From Bacteroidales bacterium (GTDB lineage Bacteria > Bacteroidota > Bacteroidia > Bacteroidales > UBA932), in the NCBI GenBank assembly GCA_017630215.1, contig JAGBVR010000005.1, positions 98,254-162,253 of the forward strand: a DNA stretch of 64,000 nt. The letters run 5' to 3'. The position numbers and the translations under genes were made by a program. Of this stretch, positions 53,878 through 62,187 are shown piece by piece. Positions within the stretch are counted from its first letter, which is position 1. Each line of letters opens with the position of its first letter. The notes below the pieces were generated by a model, which saw only the letters and a list, made by a program, of their open reading frames with translations, had not been told where the DNA came from and searched no databases.

Positions 53878-55635
53878 ATGACAACAATTCTTAATGTGCT
53901 TTCCGTGCTCGGAGGACTTGCAATGTTCCTCTACGGTATGGCACTTATGAGCGAGGGTCTCCAGAAATCTGCAGGTGACCGACTCAGAGCCTTCATGGCC
54001 AAAATGACATCCAATGCTTTCAAGCGAGTACTTACCGGAACTGTAGTGACCTGCCTTGTGCAGTCGTCTTCTGCCACTACCATCATGGTGGTGAGTTTCG
54101 TAAATGCCGGACTTCTTACTCTTGGTAACGCCATCGGAGTCATCATGGGTGCCAATATCGGTACCACACTCACTGCTTGGATCACTTCACTTGGATTTTC
54201 AGTGAACATCGCCCTTTTTGCTGTGCCTATGATGGCTTTCGGTTATCTGATGCATAGCTCTAAGAAAGCCACTTTGAAAAATGTAGGCCAGTTCCTGATG
54301 GGATTTGCAGTGATGTATGTAGGTCTTACCTTCATGAAGGATTGTTCAAATGCTGTTCTCGGTGAGTATCAGTCAGGTATGATGAACTTCTTCGGAAGCA
54401 TCAACGGATTCGGATTTGGTTCAATACTTCTTTTCCTTATCGCCGGTGCAGTACTTACCATCGTTCTTCAGGCTTCAAGTGCGACAATGGCGATTACAAT
54501 GCTCCTTGCAGCATCGGGTCTCATCGACTTCAAGCTTGCAGTAGCAATGGTGCTCGGAGAAAATATAGGAACTACCATTACAGCTAATATCGCTGCAGCT
54601 GTAGCAAATACATCAGCGAAGAGAGCGGCACGTGCACATACTATCTTCAATATAATCGGAGTTATCTGGGTACTTTGCCTGTTCAGACCTATCGTGAAGC
54701 TTATCTGCATTATAATGTCTGAACTTGGATTCGTGGATCCTACAATAGCAAGTTCACAGCTTGCAGCTATCGCCGGAGGAAGTGTTGCAGCAGATGCTGA
54801 GATTATGGAAACATATAAGAATTCGCTTCTTTACGGAATCGCAATGCTTCACACTCTTTTTAATGTGACAAATACTCTTGTTCTTATATGGTTCACTCCG
54901 CTTATCGAGAAATGTGTGATATGGCTTGTCAAGGAACCTAAGGGTGAGACAGAGGTATTCAGACTCAAATATATTGCCGGAGGTCCTCTCAGCACTGCGG
55001 AACTTTCTCTCAATGAGGCACAGCAGGAACTTATCCATTTCGCGGAGATCTGCCGTAACGGTTTCGGATATATCCGTCAGGCTATCAATGAGCAGGATCC
55101 AGAGAAGTTCGACAAACTTAACGAGAAACTTATCAAATATGAGGAGATCTCAGACCGCATCGAGTATGAAATCGCTACATATCTTAACGAGGTGGGCAAG
55201 AATGAGATCAGTGAAGAGGCTGCCAATACCATCAAGTCGATGTACAAGATTATCGGTGAGCTGGAGTCTCTCGGAGATTCTGGCGAGGCTATCGGACGTA
55301 TTCTCAAGAGAAAGAATGTACACGGTAAGGTATTCGACAAGCCGCTTCTCGACCGCCTGAACAAGATTATGGATCTCGTACAGAAGGGTTATGATGTAAT
55401 GATCGAGAATCTTAAAAATCCTGAACTCAAGGATATCTCCAATGCTCATAATGCAGAGTACAATATCAATGAATGCAGGAATCATCTCCGTGAGGAGCAC
55501 ATCGTGAATATCGAGAGCAACAGCTACAATTACCTCACAGGTGTTTACTTTATGGACGTTATTGCAGAGCTTGAGAAGATCGGAGACTTCCTTATCAATG
55601 TTTCTCAGGCAGTTGTAGGAAAATATGATAAATAG
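53878..55635 (+). CDS. Na/Pi cotransporter family protein with PhoU-like domain
   Basis: The 585-residue protein has two inverted transport repeats carrying the QSSSATT (VVTCLVQSSSATT) and QASSATM motifs within about 8-10 TM helices (residues 1-370). A cytoplasmic PhoU-like helical domain follows (about 395-580, GELESLGDSGEAIGRILKR). It imports or exports phosphate with sodium. No pho genes are adjacent. Its end overlaps the next gene by 11 bases, so both are co-transcribed. Confidence 0.95.
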   Translation: MTTILNVLSVLGGLAMFLYGMALMSEGLQKSAGDRLRAFMAKMTSNAFKRVLTGTVVTCLVQSSSATTIMVVSFVNAGLLTLGNAIGVIMGANIGTTLTAWITSLGFSVNIALFAVPMMAFGYLMHSSKKATLKNVGQFLMGFAVMYVGLTFMKDCSNAVLGEYQSGMMNFFGSINGFGFGSILLFLIAGAVLTIVLQASSATMAITMLLAASGLIDFKLAVAMVLGENIGTTITANIAAAVANTSAKRAARAHTIFNIIGVIWVLCLFRPIVKLICIIMSELGFVDPTIASSQLAAIAGGSVAADAEIMETYKNSLLYGIAMLHTLFNVTNTLVLIWFTPLIEKCVIWLVKEPKGETEVFRLKYIAGGPLSTAELSLNEAQQELIHFAEICRNGFGYIRQAINEQDPEKFDKLNEKLIKYEEISDRIEYEIATYLNEVGKNEISEEAANTIKSMYKIIGELESLGDSGEAIGRILKRKNVHGKVFDKPLLDRLNKIMDLVQKGYDVMIENLKNPELKDISNAHNAEYNINECRNHLREEHIVNIESNSYNYLTGVYFMDVIAELEKIGDFLINVSQAVVGKYDK

Positions 55636-56584
55636 GATTTTTACAATATTGCTTCTTGCGGTCCTTTCCGTAAGTTGCTCACAGGGAAAGAAGGCAGAGC
55701 AGTTCAAAGCTCTGCCTTTTCCCGATATGTCAGTTCCGGCTATGATGTCGGGTTCTCAGGATATAGCAGAATATCTTGCAGAACATTATTGGGACAGTTT
55801 TACCGATCCTTCAAGGACTTATCCTTCAGATTCACTGCTTGTAAGCGGTGTCAGGAAGGTAGATGTTGAGCAGAAGTTTGCAGATTGGACTTATATTCTG
55901 GATATGTTACAGTTTCATAAGGCTGAGAAAGCTGTTTCCGGTCTTTATTTCAAGGCTTTGGCCTGTGAGAAAGCTGATACATCGTCAGGCGTGTTCGAGT
56001 TCTTCAATGAACTGGCATACAAGTATTTATATGATCCAAATTCTCCACTTCGCAATGAGGATTATTACAATGTCTATGTTATGAAACTTGCGGGATACGA
56101 AGGACTTTCTCAGGAAATGAGAGGAAAATATGAGTTCGATGCCAGAATGACTTTCCTGAACCGTACGGGTACCGTAGCCGCTGATTTCAGATTTGCAGAT
56201 AAGTTTGGCCGCATTCATACTCTTCACGGGGTAAAAGCACCTCTGACCTTGCTCTTTTTCAGCAATCCGGGATGTAATGCTTGCATGGAAATCATCAATG
56301 TACTCAAAGGAGAACCTGCAATCTCAGGAATGATAGCAGACGGTACTCTTGCTGTAATTAACATATATATAGACGAAGATCTCCAGGGCTGGCGTGACTA
56401 TATGCCTGTTTATCCGGAGCAGTGGTATAATGGATTCGATCCCGATCTTGTGATCCGTACTGAACATCTTTATAATGTCCGTGCGATTCCTTCCCTTTAT
56501 CTTCTTGATGAAGAAAAAAGGGTCATCCTGAAGGATGCCCCTGAAAAGCGTCTGTTCGAATATTTACTTGCCGGACAGTTGTGA
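55625..56584 (+). CDS. DUF5106 thioredoxin-fold lipoprotein
   Basis: The 319-residue protein has a lipobox signal (LLLAVLSVSC, Cys18). A helical DUF5106 region follows (about 40-170, QDIAEYLAEHYWDSF), then a C-terminal thioredoxin fold with a GCNAC redox motif (LTLLFFSNPGCNACMEIINV) and RAIPSLYLLDEE (cis-Pro). It is probably attached to the inner face of the outer membrane. It overlaps the Na/Pi gene at its start and the convergent regulator at its end (21 bases). Confidence 0.88.
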   Translation: MINRIFTILLLAVLSVSCSQGKKAEQFKALPFPDMSVPAMMSGSQDIAEYLAEHYWDSFTDPSRTYPSDSLLVSGVRKVDVEQKFADWTYILDMLQFHKAEKAVSGLYFKALACEKADTSSGVFEFFNELAYKYLYDPNSPLRNEDYYNVYVMKLAGYEGLSQEMRGKYEFDARMTFLNRTGTVAADFRFADKFGRIHTLHGVKAPLTLLFFSNPGCNACMEIINVLKGEPAISGMIADGTLAVINIYIDEDLQGWRDYMPVYPEQWYNGFDPDLVIRTEHLYNVRAIPSLYLLDEEKRVILKDAPEKRLFEYLLAGQL

Positions 56585-57661
56585 TCTTCTGTATTGGAAC
56601 GGTGTCATGTCAGTGACCACTCTGAACCATCTTGAGAAATTGTAGTTCTGAGGGATACCTACACGTATTCCGATTTCTTCTATTGACATTTTCTCCGGTG
56701 AGGTCAGCAGTGACTTGCTTTCCTCGATTCTGAGAGTGTTGAGCCAGACCTGGAATGTCTTGTTCAGACAATTGTTAAGATATTGTGAGAGATAATTCTG
56801 ATTTGTTCCCATTTCAATGGCTACATCCTTGATTGTCAATCCTTGACGGCAGAATTTCTTTTCATTGACCCATTCATCTACCAAAGGACCTAACTTGGAT
56901 GAGAGGTCCTGTGCCTTTTCTTTTTTTACAGGCTCCGGTTCCTTTTCCAGTTCCAGATTCTTTCTTCTGATCACATCGATCTTTTTAGTGGCGAAACCTA
57001 CTACCTTGAATGTGAGATATACATATATCACTGGAAGAAGGAAATAATAAGGCTTCTGAAGAAAATCAATATATAATACACCTAAAGTGCTGACTGATAA
57101 GATGAAGGATACAATTAAAGTCGAATACATCCATTTCATATCCGGTCCTTCATCATAGTAATTTTCTATTTCAGTGACGCATTTCCTATATTCTTTAAGA
57201 CAGGTATAGAGCATCCATGCGCATTTGACTCCGTACGTACATCCGAATAGCACCATCATAACTTTCTGAATGGAAGGAAATAGCACTCCTATTCCTCCGG
57301 CTACCAGCATACAGGATGCCGGTATCACACCATCTGCTATGAAATTCTTCATGCGGTATCTTGGTGTCTCTATCAGAAACAGGAATGATGAATAAGAAAG
57401 CCACGAAAATATGAGAGTGAAGGTAGACAGCAGCCAGAAATCTATGTAGTCCCCAAAATGCGTCCTCATCATTATTCTGAATGTACAGTATAAGACCATC
57501 AGTCCTGTGGCGCATCCCAGAACATATCTTGATTTTCTATAGCTTTTCAAAGCCGGATCTTTCTTCGGCATATTCAGCAGGGTTACAACTGCCGTAAGAA
57601 TGCTGAATATACTGATGTATCCGAAATTGAATAAAATATATGTCAGCTGAGCTTTTTCCAT
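56564..57661 (-). CDS. Membrane-bound AraC-family regulator (7 TM plus HTH)
   Basis: The 365-residue protein has seven predicted TM segments in its first 240 residues (for example YILFNFGYISIFSILTAVVT, FWLLSTFTLIFSWLSY, YFLLPVIYVYLTFKVVGF). A charged linker (LELEKEPEPVKKEKAQ) and a C-terminal AraC-type double HTH follow (GLTIKDVAIEMGTNQNYLSQ; MSIEEIGIRVGIPQNYNFSR; MTPFQYRR). It would sense a signal at the membrane and act on nearby DNA. It is divergent from the fimbrial operon, and the gap contains paired direct repeats. The start MEKAQLTY (57661) is chosen because the upstream codons overlap the -7 box. Confidence 0.88.
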   Translation of the reverse strand: MEKAQLTYILFNFGYISIFSILTAVVTLLNMPKKDPALKSYRKSRYVLGCATGLMVLYCTFRIMMRTHFGDYIDFWLLSTFTLIFSWLSYSSFLFLIETPRYRMKNFIADGVIPASCMLVAGGIGVLFPSIQKVMMVLFGCTYGVKCAWMLYTCLKEYRKCVTEIENYYDEGPDMKWMYSTLIVSFILSVSTLGVLYIDFLQKPYYFLLPVIYVYLTFKVVGFATKKIDVIRRKNLELEKEPEPVKKEKAQDLSSKLGPLVDEWVNEKKFCRQGLTIKDVAIEMGTNQNYLSQYLNNCLNKTFQVWLNTLRIEESKSLLTSPEKMSIEEIGIRVGIPQNYNFSRWFRVVTDMTPFQYRRSQLSGK

Positions 57662-57679
57662 TTTAGTTGTTTTGCTGTG

Positions 57680-57687
57680 CAAATATA
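57680..57687 (-). promoter_or_regulatory. -7 box, promoter of the 7-TM AraC regulator
   Basis: TATATTTG on the minus strand, 19 bases before the ATG at 57661. The first TTACGTGAA repeat lies upstream of it (57715-57723), near the -33 position. Confidence 0.5.
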
Positions 57688-57714
57688 GAATTTTTCTAAA
57701 ATAAAAAGTTGTAT

Positions 57715-57765
57715 TTACGTGAATTTTCATTCGTATACAATAAATATTAATTGTGATTACGTGAA
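57715..57765. promoter_or_regulatory. Candidate operator: two TTACGTGAA direct repeats 42 bp apart
   Basis: TTACGTGAA occurs at 57715-57723 and 57757-57765 in the same orientation. The 42-bp step is four helical turns, which suits a dimeric AraC-type protein. The gap (57662-57981) also contains an imperfect inverted repeat TGCATTCGG ... CCG(C)AATGCA at 57824-57847, just before the fimbrial promoter. No binding data exist, so this is inference from position and spacing. Confidence 0.45.
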
Positions 57766-57850
57766 ATTATATGCTCCAAAATAGGATTTTCGTTAAAAAG
57801 TGTGTGTTTGTAAATAAAAATTGTGCATTCGGAAAAACCGCAATGCAAGT

Positions 57851-57883
57851 TTTGGAAACAGGTTTTTTGTCATCATACCTTTG
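57851..57883 (+). promoter_or_regulatory. Promoter of the fimbrial operon
   Basis: TTTG (57851-57854), a 21-bp spacer, TACCTTTG (57876-57883). It leaves a leader of roughly 90 bases before the first gene at 57982. Confidence 0.6.
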
Positions 57884-57981
57884 CTTTCGCTGAACGAAAA
57901 GAGATCCCGTAATTCTATCGGGATATTACAACTCTCTTTATTCGTCAGCACCTGTTTTACCTATTAAATGGAGATTTGCTG

Positions 57982-58587
57982 ATGAAACGCTATCTTACAA
58001 TTGCAGTAATTTTTCTTATGGCCTTTGCCGGTACAGCTTCCGCCCAGAAGGTGGCCGTGAAGACCAATGCTCTTTACTGGGCTACGACTACTCCTAATAT
58101 AGGAATGGAGTTTTCCATGAGCCCGCGCTGGACTTTCGAGATTGCAGGTGGATATAATCCATGGCTTTTGAACAAGGAAACTAATAAGAAGGCCAAGCAC
58201 TATCTTGTGACTCCGGAAGTAAGATACTGGTTCTGCGAAAGCTTCAACGGTCATTTTATAGGAGTGAATGCAAATTATACCCAGTTCAATGTGGGTGGCG
58301 TTCATGTTCTGAATCCTTTCTATAAGTCTTCCGGTGATGGTCCTTTCATCGATGCATGTCTGAATTCACGTGTGGAAGGATGGGCGGCAGGTGCCGGAAT
58401 CACCTACGGTTACTCATGGATCATAAGCCCGCGCTGGAATATGGAATTCAACCTTGGTCTCGGATACTGGTACTCAGATTATGACAGATACGAAAACCGC
58501 AAGTGCGGTCTTTTCCAGGACTCGGCTATAAAGCATGTGGTAGGTCTTACAGATCTTGGACTTTCATTTATTTATATGATAAGATAA
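57982..58587 (+). CDS. DUF3575 outer-membrane barrel protein of the fimbrial operon
   Basis: The 201-residue protein has a signal peptide (residues 1-22, ending ASAQ). A small beta-barrel pattern of the DUF3575 family follows (VAVKTNALYWATTTPNIGME; PEVRYWFCESFNGHFIGVNA; NMEFNLGLGYWYSDYDRYE), ending DLGLSFIYMIR. It is first in the operon, 12 bases before a DUF3868 gene. This pair commonly precedes FimA/Mfa-type fimbrillin genes in Bacteroidales. A role in fimbria assembly at the outer membrane is likely but not shown. Confidence 0.85.
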   Translation: MKRYLTIAVIFLMAFAGTASAQKVAVKTNALYWATTTPNIGMEFSMSPRWTFEIAGGYNPWLLNKETNKKAKHYLVTPEVRYWFCESFNGHFIGVNANYTQFNVGGVHVLNPFYKSSGDGPFIDACLNSRVEGWAAGAGITYGYSWIISPRWNMEFNLGLGYWYSDYDRYENRKCGLFQDSAIKHVVGLTDLGLSFIYMIR

Positions 58588-58599
58588 GGAGAGACGGTT

Positions 58600-59934
58600 A
58601 TGAAGAAGATAATTATACTTTCAGCAATAATGCTTGTGTTCTCGTCAGTGATGAATGCACAGACAGTAATCAGCGGCCAGTCGCTGACAGAGGACGGAGA
58701 GAGAGTCGTGGTATCTTTCGAAGTAGAGACAGATGTAAAGAGCATCCCGGCAAACCGCAAGGAAATCATTATGCCATTCATTTACAATGCGAAGGATACT
58801 CTCTGGCTCGAGACACTCGAAGTCTATGGAAAGGGGAGATTCAAGAGAGAAATTCAGGAGAATCACCTTGCAGGCAATAAGGATTGGCAGCTTACTGAAA
58901 ATCAGGTTCTCAAAGGAGATGTCTATAATTACATTTCTTCTGTCCCTCTTAAAAGATGGATGAAGTCGACCAATCTTGGAATCAAGAGGCAGATGGTAGG
59001 ATGCAATTGCGAGGATGAGCTGGCAGATCAGACACTTGCCGAGGGAGTGGCCCTCTTTGAAGAGCCGATGCTTCCTGCAAGAAGAATCCCTGCTACCTTC
59101 ACGCTTGCTGATGCTACAAGACATTGGGATTTCGGAAGGGATGAGCTGGAAATCATCTTTAAGGTGTCGAAGATCGAGATTGATTCTACAGTATTCAACA
59201 ATGAAGTGACTTTCGGCAAGATACTTTCAGCTATTGACAAGATCTTCGCGAATCCTAAATACAAGGTAGATAAGATCGAAATCGCCGGATATGCTTCACC
59301 AGAGGGACGCCGCAGCTTCAATAACTGGCTCGGACAGAATCGAGCAAAGGCCCTGATCGACTATATCATAGAGCATAGACCTCAATACAATCTCACAGCG
59401 GACAATTTCCGTCTCCGTAATGGAGAAGAGAACTGGGAGGGACTCAGAAGACTTGTTCTCGCTTCAGCTATAGAAGAAAAGGATCAGGTGGTGGAGATCA
59501 TTGATATGGAACTTCCGGATGAAGAAAAGAAGCTTAAAATCAAGGCGATAGATAATGGTAAGGTTTGGCAGAAGATGTTGAAGCAAGTATATCCTCATCT
59601 AAGAAGTGCACGTTATCTGGCTGTTTACTACGATTCTACTCAGGATGAGGCTGTCGATATGATCAATCTGGCAAATCAGATGATCCGCGAAGGAAAATAT
59701 GCCGAAGCATATGAGACTGTGGAGCCTTACTCAGATGATCTGAGAGCTTACAATACAATAGGAACAGCACTGATGATGCAGGGTAGGTTCGAGGATGCTC
59801 TCCCTTGGCTCCAGAAAGCAGTGGAAAACAATACGGCATCGGCTCAGGAAAATATTGACCTTATAAATGCTGAACTCGAGTATGAGGCTGGCAAGAAGGC
59901 CGAAATCGAGGAATACCTTAAGAAGTTTGAATAA
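58600..59934 (+). CDS. DUF3868 protein with OmpA-like and TPR regions
   Basis: The 444-residue exported protein (signal peptide 1-20) has an N-terminal DUF3868 beta domain (about 25-190). An OmpA-like region follows (IEIAGYASPEGRRSFNNWLG, then NRAKALIDYII), which normally binds peptidoglycan. C-terminal TPR repeats complete it (IREGKYAEAYETVEPYSDDL; MQGRFEDALPWLQKAVEN). It could tie the fimbrial base to the cell wall. It is second in the operon, 44 bases before the major fimbrillin gene. Confidence 0.87.
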   Translation: MKKIIILSAIMLVFSSVMNAQTVISGQSLTEDGERVVVSFEVETDVKSIPANRKEIIMPFIYNAKDTLWLETLEVYGKGRFKREIQENHLAGNKDWQLTENQVLKGDVYNYISSVPLKRWMKSTNLGIKRQMVGCNCEDELADQTLAEGVALFEEPMLPARRIPATFTLADATRHWDFGRDELEIIFKVSKIEIDSTVFNNEVTFGKILSAIDKIFANPKYKVDKIEIAGYASPEGRRSFNNWLGQNRAKALIDYIIEHRPQYNLTADNFRLRNGEENWEGLRRLVLASAIEEKDQVVEIIDMELPDEEKKLKIKAIDNGKVWQKMLKQVYPHLRSARYLAVYYDSTQDEAVDMINLANQMIREGKYAEAYETVEPYSDDLRAYNTIGTALMMQGRFEDALPWLQKAVENNTASAQENIDLINAELEYEAGKKAEIEEYLKKFE

Positions 59935-59978
59935 ATACATATTAACACTATTTCACTAACATTTTTAAAATCAAAGTT

Positions 59979-61124
59979 ATGAAACTTACTAAATTGATGT
60001 TGTCTGCTTGCGTAGCAGCTTTGGCACTTGTTTCTTGTCAGAAAGAAGAAGGACCTTCAGTACCTGTAGAGACTAAGGTTAAGTCTGTGGATGTTTCCAT
60101 TGCGAATATGATTCTCACTAAGTCAGAATCAGCCACTATAGCTAAGGGTACAAAGGTTAACCTCAAGAACTTCAAGATCTTCCTTACTGATAATACTTAT
60201 TCTAAGGTGTATGATGCCTATGGTTCAGATGGATCTACTGCAGCACAGTCTTATTTCACTGCTACAGAATATGATATCACTGATAAAGATGCAAAGGCTT
60301 CATTCCATTTTGTGGATCCGGCTTGTACACGAGTTGTAGTTGTTGCAAACATGGGTGATGTAGCATGGGATAAGATCGACGATAAGCTCTTGATCGGCGG
60401 ACAGCAGGATGCGTCAGAACTTGCACTCTATGGTTATTCTGATCTTGTAAGTGCTGGATCATTCCACAATGAAACAAAGGATGACATTACTTACCAGCTT
60501 CCGGTTTACAAGGCGAATGTAACAGTAAAGCCACGCGTTTCACGTTTCGAGATGGATGGTTTCTATGTTAACTTCAAATCTGATCCTGCATACAGCAGCA
60601 TTAAGTTCAAGCAGCTTGCAGTTCAGAATTATTATCCTGAGACACAGCTTAATACAGGAAATGAGAGTGGCAGCCTTGTAGAGCATGTTACAAACTTTGC
60701 AGATCAGGGATCTACATTCGCATGGCTCCATAATGGTCAGAAAGATTGGTATAGAGATGTTTTTGCTACACCGGTTGAGGTAACTCCTTCAGCTCCTTCA
60801 GCTCAGGCAATATCTGGCGAAAAGAACTGCTATGCATATCATTTCTTCTCAGGTGATGCAGTTCCTGTAATCATGATCGACCTTGAGGCGGACGGTCTTC
60901 CAGCTTACCTTTACTCAAAGACTATCAAGGACACAGAAGGCAATCCTATCACTGAAATCAAGGAAGGATATATTTACCGTATGAATGCTGCCGGTAATAT
61001 TGACAATGGTGGTGACGGTGACATCGTAGTAGACGAGGATGATATCGATCCTGCAGACAGATGTCTTGATATCACTGTAGATGTAATGTCTTGGGAAGTG
61101 GTACTTGTAACTCCTGAGTTCTAA
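59979..61124 (+). CDS. Major fimbrillin (FimA/Mfa1 family lipoprotein)
   Basis: The 381-residue lipoprotein precursor has lipobox LALVSC (Cys20). The FimA-type N-terminal beta sandwich follows (VDVSIANMILTKSESATIAK; VNLKNFKIFLTDNTYSKVYD; ACTRVVVVANMGDV), with a second beta domain and the C-terminal ITVDVMSWEVVLVTPEF, like the donor strand of this family. Type V fimbriae are built from such lipoproteins after removal of the N-terminal strand by an Arg/Lys-directed protease. A hairpin right after the gene suggests it is made in excess over the accessory proteins. Confidence 0.85.
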   Translation: MKLTKLMLSACVAALALVSCQKEEGPSVPVETKVKSVDVSIANMILTKSESATIAKGTKVNLKNFKIFLTDNTYSKVYDAYGSDGSTAAQSYFTATEYDITDKDAKASFHFVDPACTRVVVVANMGDVAWDKIDDKLLIGGQQDASELALYGYSDLVSAGSFHNETKDDITYQLPVYKANVTVKPRVSRFEMDGFYVNFKSDPAYSSIKFKQLAVQNYYPETQLNTGNESGSLVEHVTNFADQGSTFAWLHNGQKDWYRDVFATPVEVTPSAPSAQAISGEKNCYAYHFFSGDAVPVIMIDLEADGLPAYLYSKTIKDTEGNPITEIKEGYIYRMNAAGNIDNGGDGDIVVDEDDIDPADRCLDITVDVMSWEVVLVTPEF

Positions 61125-61173
61125 TAAAAATCAGCCATTAAGGCTTTAAGATAAAAACAACATCAATAAATAG

Positions 61174-61209
61174 TGGAGGGGTTTCCTCCCGATGGTGCAA
61201 ACCCCTCCA
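61174..61209 (+). terminator. Partial terminator (attenuator) after the major fimbrillin gene
   Basis: An 11-bp perfect stem (TGGAGGGGTTT 61174-61184 with AAACCCCTCCA 61199-61209) and a 14-nt loop are followed by ATATTTATTAAAT instead of a pure T run. It stands between the major subunit and accessory genes on the same strand, a usual place for a stoichiometry-setting attenuator. Confidence 0.65.
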
Positions 61210-61252
61210 ATATTTATTAAATCCTTAAAAACCAGAAAAACATACATTGCTT

Positions 61253-62176
61253 ATGAAATCCAGATTAATCGCCCTCTCTCTCGCCATGGCAGGACTTTTC
61301 TCCACTTCCTGCTTCCAGGAGGACTATAGCGAGTGCTATAATATCTACAAGCTCGAGATGAGCTATAAGGGAGATGGTAATTCAGAGATATTTCCGGAAA
61401 AGATAAACCGTGTGGAGATGTATGTTTTCGATGAGTCGGCCGCATGTGTCAGTTCTACAGTCCTTCCTGATAAGGATGTGGCAGCAAGGGTGACAGTTCT
61501 TCCGCCTCTTCCAGCTGGTGACTATAGAATAATCTGTGTAGGAAATACATACGAGACAGGAGTGGAGAACCTGACATCGAAGGATTATACCAAGATACTT
61601 TTCGCGGCTGATGACTACCTGAATGGTAAAACGGTTGCCGGTAACGACTCCCTTTATTATGCATCTGTCGATTATGAAATCAAGGCTTTCAGTCCGATGA
61701 TTTATGAGGAGACCAGGACGGCACAATTTGCAAGTTCGCACTATGATATTCTTGTAGAAGTGGTCAATGCTCCTCCATATGTCGGAAAACATCCGAAGAT
61801 CGAGTTGATCGGAGTTACTCCTCAAACAGATTTCGAGAATGTTGCAAAAGGACAGGCTGCAGACTATATTATGGAGACTGTACATGATGGTGTGAAAACC
61901 ACTACAGCCAGAAATAATATAATGAGACATACAAACCATGAAGATGTATATCTGAAGGTAACAGGAGAAGATGGGACAGAGGTGGCTTTGATAAATTTTG
62001 CGGAACATCTGGAGAAATTCAAACTATATATCGATCCGTCAAAACATGAGTGTCTGATTCCATTCAGGATCGAATTCGGAACTCCGGAACTTCCTTATCC
62101 AAGCGATGAAATATGTACAGATATAACAATAACGATCCCTTCATGGATAATTGAACTTGTAAAACCAGAATTTTAA
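61253..62176 (+). CDS. FimB/Mfa2-family fimbrial anchor lipoprotein
   Basis: The 307-residue lipoprotein has lipobox LFSTSC (Cys20). Two beta-sandwich domains follow (INRVEMYVFDESAACVSSTV; LPAGDYRIICVGNTYETG; HYDILVEVVNAPPYVGKHPK), and it ends TITIPSWIIELVKPEF. FimB/Mfa2 proteins are minor subunits that stop polymerisation and anchor the fimbria in the outer membrane. It comes first after the attenuator. The ATG at 61253 is used, two codons after a TTG. Confidence 0.85.
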   Translation: MKSRLIALSLAMAGLFSTSCFQEDYSECYNIYKLEMSYKGDGNSEIFPEKINRVEMYVFDESAACVSSTVLPDKDVAARVTVLPPLPAGDYRIICVGNTYETGVENLTSKDYTKILFAADDYLNGKTVAGNDSLYYASVDYEIKAFSPMIYEETRTAQFASSHYDILVEVVNAPPYVGKHPKIELIGVTPQTDFENVAKGQAADYIMETVHDGVKTTTARNNIMRHTNHEDVYLKVTGEDGTEVALINFAEHLEKFKLYIDPSKHECLIPFRIEFGTPELPYPSDEICTDITITIPSWIIELVKPEF

Positions 62177-62187
62177 CGGTCACGTTT

